Assembly: GCA_003456125.1 (NCBI GenBank)
Contig: DMPD01000277.1
Coordinates: forward strand, 595 to 6,180
Length of the DNA stretch: 5,586 nt
Reading direction: 5' to 3'
DNA from: Cyanobacteria bacterium UBA8156
Lineage (GTDB): Bacteria > Cyanobacteriota > Cyanobacteriia > Pseudanabaenales > Pseudanabaenaceae
The notes below the pieces were generated by a model. It was not told where the DNA came from, searched no databases, and saw only the letters and a program-made list of their open reading frames with translations. Of this stretch, positions 1-4,265 are shown in pieces. Each line of letters begins with the position of its first letter. Positions within the stretch are counted from its first letter, which is position 1. Both the position numbers and the translations under genes were made by a program.

Positions 1-792
1 GTTTCCACCTTGTTGACGTTTTGACCGCCTTTGCCGCCGGAACGGGTGGTGGTGATCTCCAGGTCTTTGGGATCGAGTTCCACCGAAACATCATCGGAGA
101 TGAGGGGCATCACATCCACGCCGGCAAAGCTGGTTTGGCGTTTGTCGTTGGCGTTGAAGGGGGAAATCCGCACCAGGCGATGGGTGCCCTTCTCGGCCGC
201 CAGGTAGCCGTAGGCGTAGCGCCCCCGCACAATCAAGGTAGCCGATTTGATGCCGGCTTCTTCCCCCTCCGATAGCTCCGTCAGCTCGACGCGATAGCCC
301 TGGCGCTCGGCGAAGCGGGTGTACATCCGCAGCAGCATTTCCGCCCAGTCTTGGGCATCGGTGCCCCCGGCCCCGGCATAAATCGACAACACCGCATCGC
401 TGGCATCGTAGGGCCCCGCCAACAGTTTTTCCAGTTCCCATTGGGCCAGTTCGGCCTCCAGGCGGGTGAGGGTATCCTGCGCCTCTTGGGCGAGGGCCGG
501 ATCGGTATCCAGGGCCAGCAGCTCGGCGATCGCATACAGGTTGTCCACATCCTGCTGCCAGCGCTGCCACCGCTGCAGGTTGGATTTGAGTTCGTCGAGG
601 GTGCGCAGGGTCTGCTGGGCGGCGGCGCCGTCTTGCCAAAAATCCGGTTGGGCCGCCAGTTGTTCCAGGTCGGCGACCTGAGCTTCTAGGGCCGGCCGGT
701 CAAAGACAGTCCTGGGCTTGGCCCAGGCGCTTGGCGATCGCTTCGGCGGCGCGTTGAATATCGTTGGCTTCGAGGAGAACTTCGAGGGTCAT
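1..792 (-). CDS. prfB: Peptide chain release factor 2, N-terminal part (3' end outside window), with programmed +1 frameshift
   Basis: RF2 recognises UGA and UAA stop codons in the ribosomal A site and triggers hydrolysis of peptidyl-tRNA. The start ATG is at 792-790 and gives a 30-residue leader beginning MTLEVLLEAN. This leader ends in CTT followed by an in-frame TGA at 702-700. Reading continues in the +1 frame from GAC at 701. The joined product is about 263 residues to the window edge. It carries the acidic helical N-terminal domain, the stop-codon-reading tripeptide SPF (residues 210-212, in RISPFNANDKRQTSF) and the catalytic GGQ (residues 255-257, in SGGKGGQNVNK). Segments such as AGGTDAQDWAEMLLRMY are typical RF2. 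Roughly the last 100 residues are missing because the window ends. The ATG has no clear Shine-Dalgarno, which is common in cyanobacteria. The gene is divergent from the FHA gene. The frame break is the normal autoregulatory one, not a pseudogene. Confidence 0.97.
699..713 (-). promoter_or_regulatory. prfB: Programmed +1 ribosomal frameshift site of prfB (CTT TGA C)
   Basis: On the minus strand codon 30 is CTT (705-703), followed by TGA (702-700) and C (699), which is the canonical RF2 slippage heptamer CTTTGAC. Purine-rich AGGA (713-710) lies four bases upstream of CTT and resembles the internal Shine-Dalgarno that stimulates slippage in E. coli prfB, though it is weaker than the E. coli AGGGGG. 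As established for the family, low RF2 lets the ribosome pause at UGA and shift +1, so RF2 autoregulates its own synthesis. After the shift the frame reads L-DRPALEAQ and stays open to the window edge with clear RF2 sequence. Confidence 0.93.
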
Positions 793-847
793 GCTTTGCG
801 GATCGGGGTGGAATACAGCAAAATTCGGTGGCCGTACGGCTAAAGGG

Positions 848-853
848 TATTAT
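848..853 (-). promoter_or_regulatory. Candidate -10 box of the prfB promoter (TATAAT)
   Basis: The minus strand reads a perfect TATAAT at 853-848, about 55 bases upstream of the prfB ATG, which would give a 5' UTR of about 50 bases. No convincing -35 hexamer lies 16-18 bases further upstream. The plus strand reads TATTAT at the same place (five of six matches), so the site might also serve the divergent FHA gene. It is the only good -10 match seen in the 110-base divergent intergenic region. Confidence 0.4.
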
Positions 854-902
854 AGGGTTTCGAGATAGTGCTGATTCCTATTCGCCGGTTTCTCTTAGTG
901 CA

Positions 903-1253
903 ATGGCATCTACCCAAAGCCACCAGCTCCTTATCTCGGATGCCAAAGGCAACCGCAAAGTGTTGCTGGATGGGTTGAAATACACGATTGGTCGCGACGT
1001 GACCAACAACATCCAGCTGCATTCGCGGTTTGTATCCCGTCAACATGCGGTGTTGTTGCGGGTACCGGCTTCGGAACCGGGGCGCTACCTCTACCGCATC
1101 ATCGATGGCGATCTCAGCGGCAAACCCAGTGTCAACGGCGTGATCGTCAATTACCAAAACCGGGTGTCGTCCTACGACCTCTGCCACGGGGACATCCTCA
1201 CGTTGGCCCCCAATGTCCAACTGACGTATTTGATTGAGCTGGAGCGGGATTAG
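903..1253 (+). CDS. Small single-domain FHA (forkhead-associated) protein
   Basis: A 116-residue protein that is almost entirely one FHA domain, a fold that binds phosphothreonine peptides and usually works beside Ser/Thr protein kinases. The diagnostic residues are in order: GR at 30-31 (YTIGRDVTNN), SxxH at 45-48 (SRFVSRQH) and NG at 78-79 (PSVNG). Hydrophobic beta-strands alternate between them, ending TLAPNVQLTYLIEL. There is no signal peptide, membrane segment or second domain, so it is probably a cytoplasmic adaptor. I chose ATG 903 because the FHA fold begins right after it. The frame is open back to a GTG at 828, but that extension would run through the candidate promoter region and adds nothing FHA-like. 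There is no clear Shine-Dalgarno. It is divergent from prfB and convergent with asnS, and no kinase or phosphatase partner is visible. The family call is firm and the role unknown. Confidence 0.9.
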   Translation: MASTQSHQLLISDAKGNRKVLLDGLKYTIGRDVTNNIQLHSRFVSRQHAVLLRVPASEPGRYLYRIIDGDLSGKPSVNGVIVNYQNRVSSYDLCHGDILTLAPNVQLTYLIELERD

Positions 1254-1296
1254 GGCCAGCCCTCACCCCCGTCCCTGGTTTTCTATTTGGCTGGCC
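1254..1296. terminator. Candidate bidirectional terminator between FHA gene and asnS
   Basis: A perfect 8-bp inverted repeat, GGCCAGCC at 1254-1261 and GGCTGGCC at 1289-1296, fills the gap between the two convergent stop codons. The loop is long (27 bases). On the plus strand the stem is followed by TGCTCAAAATTC, and a short T-rich stretch (TTTTCTATTT, 1279-1288) lies in the loop. There is no classical U-tract directly after the stem on either strand, so efficiency is doubtful. The position immediately after both stop codons is the main support. Confidence 0.4.
1266..1280. repeat. Second copy of the CCCCCGTCCCTGGTT intergenic sequence
   Basis: Fifteen bases identical to 2726-2740, in the same orientation, inside the loop of the convergent inverted repeat downstream of asnS. 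This copy lacks the adjoining GGGGC-ACC-GCCCC hairpin. Confidence 0.45.
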
Positions 1297-1299
1297 TGC

Positions 1300-2685
1300 T
1301 CAAAATTCGGCGTTGAGGGGCGTACGGGGAAAGGGAATCACGTCGCGGATGTTGTTCATGCCGGTCATAAACTGCACCAGGCGATCGAAGCCCAACCCAA
1401 AGCCGGCGTGGGGTACGCTACCGAAGCGGCGCAAATCCAAATACCACCAATACACTTCCGGATCGAGGCCGCAGGCCTGCATCCGGGCAGTGAGCACCTC
1501 CAGCCGCTCTTCCCGTTGAGAACCGCCGATGATTTCGCCGATGCCGGGGGCCAAAACATCCATGGCCCGTACGGTTTGCTGCTCCGGCGGACAGCCGTCG
1601 TTCAGCCGCATGTAAAACGCTTTGATTTGGGCTGGATAGTCCATCACAATTACCGGCCGCCCGAAGTGCTCCTCTGCCAAAAACCGTTCGTGTTCCGATT
1701 GCAGGTCGAGGCCCCAGGCCACCGGATATTGAAACGATCGCCCGCTCTGGGTCAGCAATTCTATGGCTTCGGTGTAGGTAATGCGGGCAAAGGGTTCCTG
1801 GATAATTTGCTCGGCGTTGCGCAACACATTGGGGTCAATTCGGTTCTGGAAAAAGGCCATGTCCTCCGGGCAGGTTTGGAGCACCTGGGCAAAAACGTGT
1901 TTGAGGAAGGCTTCGGCCAAATCCGCATCCCCCCCCAAATCGCAAAAGGCCATTTCCGGCTCCACCATCCAAAATTCGGCCAGGTGACGGGCGGTGTTGG
2001 AGTTTTCCGCCCGGAAGGTGGGGCCAAAGGTGTAGACGTTGCTCAGGGCCAACGCCAAGGCTTCGGCTTCCAGTTGGCCGCTCACCGTCAGAAAGGCCGG
2101 CTTGCCGAAAAAGTCCTGGGTGTAATCGGGGGTTTTGCCCAAATCGAGGGTGGTGACGGCAAACATTTCGCCGGCCCCTTCGCAATCGCTGGTGCTGATG
2201 ATGGGGGTATGCACCCACAAAAAGCCCCGTTCCTGGAAAAATTGGTGGATAGCCTGGGCGCAGGCGTTCCGCACCCGCAACACCGCGCCAAAGGTGTTGG
2301 TGCGGGCCCGCAGGTGGGCGATGGTGCGCAAAAACTCGAAAGAGTGCCGTTTTTTCTGGAGGGGGTAGGTCTCGGCCGGGGCAGGGCCCACCACGGTTAC
2401 CGATTGGGCTTGGACTTCAACCGTTTGCTCTTGGCCTTGGGAAGCCACCAACACCCCGGCGATCGCCACGGCGGTACCGACGGTCAATTGGGGCAACTGG
2501 GCATCAAATTCCGGCCGGGCCAGCACGGTTTGAATGCCGGTCAGGCTACTACCGTCGTTGAGGTCGAGAAAAGCATGGGTTTTGCCCTCCCGCTTGCTGC
2601 GCACCCAGCCGGATAACTGCACCGTGGCCCCGACCTGCCCTTGTTGCAGTACCTGGGCAATCCGCTGTCCTGTGTTCACTGCCAT
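1300..2685 (-). CDS. asnS: Asparaginyl-tRNA synthetase
   Basis: Class IIb aminoacyl-tRNA synthetase that charges tRNA-Asn with asparagine using ATP in the cytoplasm. The 461-residue product is close to the E. coli enzyme's length. An N-terminal OB-fold anticodon-binding domain (about residues 20-100, [20 protein letters not shown]) precedes the catalytic core. Motif 2 is FRAE at 224-227 ([20 protein letters not shown]). Motif 3 is GFGLGFDR at 428-435, followed by [14 protein letters not shown], the usual AsnRS/AspRS C-terminus. The sequence [13 protein letters not shown] favours AsnRS over AspRS. The start is ATG 2685, preceded by GGAG (2694-2691) with a five-base spacer; the frame is open further upstream to about 2877, but that part has no synthetase similarity and overlaps the hydrolase gene. 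The gene lies downstream of the cupin-hydrolase pair on the same strand, 104 bases away, so it probably has its own promoter. Its presence implies direct Asn-tRNA charging rather than sole reliance on the GatCAB transamidation route. Confidence 0.97.
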   Translation of the reverse strand: MAVNTGQRIAQVLQQGQVGATVQLSGWVRSKREGKTHAFLDLNDGSSLTGIQTVLARPEFDAQLPQLTVGTAVAIAGVLVASQGQEQTVEVQAQSVTVVGPAPAETYPLQKKRHSFEFLRTIAHLRARTNTFGAVLRVRNACAQAIHQFFQERGFLWVHTPIISTSDCEGAGEMFAVTTLDLGKTPDYTQDFFGKPAFLTVSGQLEAEALALALSNVYTFGPTFRAENSNTARHLAEFWMVEPEMAFCDLGGDADLAEAFLKHVFAQVLQTCPEDMAFFQNRIDPNVLRNAEQIIQEPFARITYTEAIELLTQSGRSFQYPVAWGLDLQSEHERFLAEEHFGRPVIVMDYPAQIKAFYMRLNDGCPPEQQTVRAMDVLAPGIGEIIGGSQREERLEVLTARMQACGLDPEVYWWYLDLRRFGSVPHAGFGLGFDRLVQFMTGMNNIRDVIPFPRTPLNAEF

Positions 2686-2690
2686 TGTTG

Positions 2691-2694
2691 CTCC
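2691..2694 (-). promoter_or_regulatory. Ribosome binding site of asnS (GGAG)
   Basis: Minus-strand GGAG, then CAACA, then ATG at 2685. It fixes the start at MAVNTGQR rather than at any upstream codon in the longer open frame. Confidence 0.7.
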
Positions 2695-2716
2695 GTAAAT
2701 CGATAAAGGGGTTGCA

Positions 2717-2740
2717 GGGGCACCGCCCCCGTCCCTGGTT
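2717..2740. repeat. Short GC-rich palindromic intergenic repeat upstream of asnS
   Basis: This lies in the 104-base gap (2686-2789) between the hydrolase stop and the asnS start. GGGGC (2717-2721) and GCCCC (2725-2729) form a tight hairpin with a three-base loop. It runs into CCCCCGTCCCTGGTT (2726-2740). The same 15 bases occur at 1266-1280, just past the asnS stop codon, so related sequence flanks the gene on both sides. GC-rich hairpins of this kind resemble small dispersed intergenic repeats in cyanobacterial genomes (inference). It could also weakly terminate hydrolase transcripts, but no T-run follows on the minus strand. Confidence 0.5.
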
Positions 2741-2789
2741 CTGACCAATGCTGACGTTTCCGTGAGGTAACTGGCAGCTGGCGCCAATA

Positions 2790-3506
2790 TCAGGCCAACC
2801 AAGAAACATTGGGGGTGACGTCCGGGTTGGCCGCGTAGGGGAACCACCGGGCGATCGCCTCCGCCGAGCCGTACCACAGACCGGCGCGGGGGGCATGGTG
2901 TACCCCTGGCAACACCACGTTGCAGGCTTGGGCCAGGTGGGCGCTCACGATCGGCGAAATGCCATCCCCCCAGGTGTGCCGCTCGCCGGCGGTCATCTCG
3001 TAGCTGTTGGCCGCAATCCAGACCGCGAGGGACTGGGGTTGGCGATCGCCAAACACACTCTTACCGGCAATGCAGACGTACTGCACTTCGTCATAGAAAG
3101 CCCCGGGATAGGTCTCGTTGACAAAATCCAGGTTGCGCCGGGTCCAGCGTTCCCGACTGGTGTGGGGCGTGCCCAACGATACCAAGGTGGTTGCCCGCTC
3201 GCGGCCGTGCCAAGCCCGGCCGCAATAGGGGCGATCGCCCAAATAAATCCGCGAAATCCAACCCCCGGCTGAATGGGCCAACAACCGCACCTGTGGGGCT
3301 CCCGTATCTTGCAGTACCCGCTCCACCGTCGCCGCCAAAGCCTCAAGGATGGGGGTCACCGGTCGTCCCCCCAACGTCGGCAACCAATCCCACCACCGCA
3401 ACGGCACCACGGTGGCGATCTCGTGGCGATCGGCCAAAGCCTGCTGCAAGCCAACATATTCACGGGCATCGGCCAAATAGCCCGGCACAATCACCCAAGG
3501 TTCCAT
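2790..3506 (-). CDS. Alpha/beta-hydrolase, triacylglycerol-lipase-like
   Basis: A 238-residue predicted serine hydrolase. It opens with a beta-strand, [17 protein letters not shown], like the lipase oxyanion-hole region. The nucleophile elbow is AHSAGG (77-82) with Ser79, in [19 protein letters not shown]. The strand VSLGTPH (109-115) follows, as in lipases and PGAP1-like hydrolases. Likely partners of the triad are Asp181 in WGDGISP and a histidine of GVHH (His203 or His204). The triad order and spacing fit the fold; the substrate cannot be read from the sequence. There is no signal peptide or membrane helix, so it is probably cytoplasmic. Start ATG 3506 shares its A with the TAA stop of the upstream cupin gene (TAATG), which implies translational coupling. 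Upstream in-frame codons exist but lie inside the cupin gene. Ester or lipid hydrolysis is inferred from family; the fold assignment is strong. Confidence 0.88.
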   Translation of the reverse strand: MEPWVIVPGYLADAREYVGLQQALADRHEIATVVPLRWWDWLPTLGGRPVTPILEALAATVERVLQDTGAPQVRLLAHSAGGWISRIYLGDRPYCGRAWHGRERATTLVSLGTPHTSRERWTRRNLDFVNETYPGAFYDEVQYVCIAGKSVFGDRQPQSLAVWIAANSYEMTAGERHTWGDGISPIVSAHLAQACNVVLPGVHHAPRAGLWYGSAEAIARWFPYAANPDVTPNVSWLA

Positions 3507-3808
3507 TAAGACCCAAATCGGTAGTGTTTGCGCACCGTCGCATGGATTTGCCAGCGACAGCTCAACCCGGCCGGAAACGTGACCAAATCCCCGGCTCCAA
3601 ACCGCACCGTTTCCCCCTGGGCGGTCGTGACCGCCACATCCCCCGCCAGCAGATAACAGGTTTCGGTGTCGTCGTAGTGCCAATCAAAAGCCGACACTTC
3701 CTTCGACCAGATGGGCCAATCGCATATCCCCAACTCCTGCAACTTCGCCGGCTGCAGCTGACGAACGACGGTGATGGCAGCACTCCCTTGGGCCAAACCT
3801 TCTAACAT
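3506..3808 (-). CDS. Small cupin protein (Cupin_3-like)
   Basis: A 100-residue single-domain beta-barrel of cupin type. The core runs from WPIWSKEVSAFDWHYDD (31-47) through ETCYLLAGDVAVTT (49-62) to GAGDLVTFPAGLSCRW (71-86) and ends VRKHYRF. The pattern of E-x-C-Y-L-L-x-G, G-D-x-V-x-F-P-x-G and K-H-Y resembles Cupin_3/ureidoglycine-aminohydrolase-like small cupins. The classical metal ligands are incomplete: His44 and Glu49 remain in motif 1, but the usual motif 2 histidine is absent (S-C-R-W), so metal dependence is uncertain. The start is ATG 3808, with GGGAG (3819-3815) six bases upstream. It is first in the pair with the overlapping hydrolase gene, so the two probably act in the same process. 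Function unknown beyond the fold. Confidence 0.88.
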   Translation of the reverse strand: MLEGLAQGSAAITVVRQLQPAKLQELGICDWPIWSKEVSAFDWHYDDTETCYLLAGDVAVTTAQGETVRFGAGDLVTFPAGLSCRWQIHATVRKHYRFGS

Positions 3809-3832
3809 GGGCTGCTCCCAAAAACGTACAAA

Positions 3833-3845
3833 ACTGAGCTTCAGT
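3833..3845. repeat. Short inverted repeat upstream of the cupin gene
   Basis: ACTGA-GCT-TCAGT, two 5-bp arms around three bases, lies 25 bases upstream of the cupin ATG. It could be an operator or part of the promoter region. No convincing -35/-10 pair is seen around it. Thirteen bases of dyad symmetry can occur by chance. Confidence 0.25.
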
Positions 3846-3921
3846 CTAAACGAAGGTCAGGGACGGCGCAGCGGATCGACCGCAACTTTGCCGATATGTA
3901 CCCCAAGCCCTTGACGGGCCT

Positions 3922-3930
3922 TGGTATGAT
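3922..3930 (+). promoter_or_regulatory. Candidate extended -10 promoter (TGG TATGAT)
   Basis: TGG followed by TATGAT matches an extended -10 element (TGn plus five of six of TATAAT). No -35 hexamer is correctly spaced; TTGACG at 3911-3916 is only eight bases away. Transcription would begin near 3937. That would leave a leader of about 80 bases to the small ORF at 4015 or about 330 bases to the acidic-protein start at 4266. Confidence 0.25.
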
Positions 3931-3955
3931 TTTGGCAAGCGTCAAAGCAAACTTG

Positions 3956-3979
3956 GGGCAAAATTTGAAATTTTTGCCC
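3956..3979. other. AT-rich stem-loop in the intergenic region
   Basis: GGGCAAAA (3956-3963) pairs with TTTTGCCC (3972-3979) around an eight-base loop, TTTGAAAT. It lies between the candidate promoter at 3922 and the Shine-Dalgarno of the small ORF. The plus strand continues CATACTTTTCCC, which is not a proper U-tract. It could be a leader RNA structure, a weak terminator for either strand, or a protein-binding dyad. Confidence 0.35.
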
Positions 3980-4014
3980 ATACTTTTCCCAGCCCAAAGT
4001 CTGAAGGAAGAACC

Positions 4015-4149
4015 ATGGCTAGCAATCATAGCTACCAACCCAGGTCCCTATGGCTGCGAAGTAGCTGGAAACCGGTTCCTTGGGTGTCCCGATTTTTGGG
4101 GGGTTGTTCCTCCAGAAATGCTCCCCCAGGGTGCCCTTTAGAATGGTAA
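4015..4149 (+). CDS. Possible 44-residue small protein or leader peptide
   Basis: ATG 4015 is preceded by AAGGA (4004-4008) at a six-base spacing, the best Shine-Dalgarno in the right half of the window. The frame encodes 44 residues beginning MASNHSYQPRSLWLRSSW and ends with TAA at 4147-4149. The product is basic and Trp/Arg/Ser/Pro-rich (five Trp, two Cys), with no recognisable domain, signal peptide or clear membrane helix. It ends 116 bases before the acidic-protein start and may be an upstream ORF on its leader. A competing open frame (3896-4141) overlaps it, so coding is unproven. The opposite charge to the downstream protein is notable but may be coincidence. Confidence 0.28.
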   Translation: MASNHSYQPRSLWLRSSWKPVPWVSRFLGGCSSRNAPPGCPLEW

Positions 4150-4161
4150 TAGAATGGTAAT
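4140..4161 (+). repeat. Tandem 11-bp direct repeat AGAATGGTAAT
   Basis: Two exact adjacent copies, 4140-4150 and 4151-4161. The first overlaps the stop codon of the possible small ORF. Each begins within a TAGAAT that resembles a -10 box, but no matching -35 is seen. The repeat could be a regulator site or simple slippage. Confidence 0.5.
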
Positions 4162-4200
4162 GCTGCCAGGGCTGAATGTGGACGCTGCTCCAGGTTTATT

Positions 4201-4253
4201 CCCTTGATTTTGTGTTTGACTTTGCTTTTGACGTTGTTCCCTTGACGTTGTTC
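4201..4253 (+). repeat. Clustered TTGAC/TTGAT direct repeats before the acidic-protein gene
   Basis: TTGA(T/C) recurs at 4204, 4216, 4228 and 4242, spaced 12, 12 and 14 bases. The last two belong to the 12-base sequence TTGACGTTGTTC, present twice (4228-4239 and 4242-4253). The array ends at the Shine-Dalgarno of the downstream gene. It may be an operator or a leader mRNA element. It could instead be the 5' coding part of the gene if translation starts at ATG 4176, where it would encode alternating Phe-Asp residues. Confidence 0.5.
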
Positions 4254-4265
4254 AGAGGTGTGCCG

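Noticed and set aside
700..702. prfB as a pseudogene or sequencing frameshift
   Set aside because: The break occurs exactly at CTT-TGA-C after about 30 codons, the conserved RF2 programmed site, and all later RF2 motifs are intact.
828..902. GTG 828 as the start of the FHA protein
   Set aside because: The 25 extra residues are not FHA-like, and the stretch overlaps the best -10 candidate of the divergent promoter region. ATG 903 fits the domain start.
1234..2616. 460-codon plus-strand open frame
   Set aside because: Antisense to asnS, whose motifs 2 and 3 and OB-fold are unmistakable. The open frame results from high GC and codon bias.
3911..3930. TTGACG and TATGAT as a sigma-70 promoter pair
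   Set aside because: The spacer is only eight bases, far below 16-18. Only the extended -10 reading of TGG-TATGAT is kept, at low confidence.
4097..4128. TGGGGG / CCCCCA stem with a 20-base loop as a terminator
   Set aside because: Six base pairs with a long loop and no T-run after it on either strand; likely chance in GC-rich DNA.
3896..4141. 81-codon plus-strand open frame starting MYPKPLTGL
   Set aside because: No Shine-Dalgarno, no recognisable domain, and it runs through the 3956-3979 stem-loop. It competes with the better-initiated ORF at 4015.
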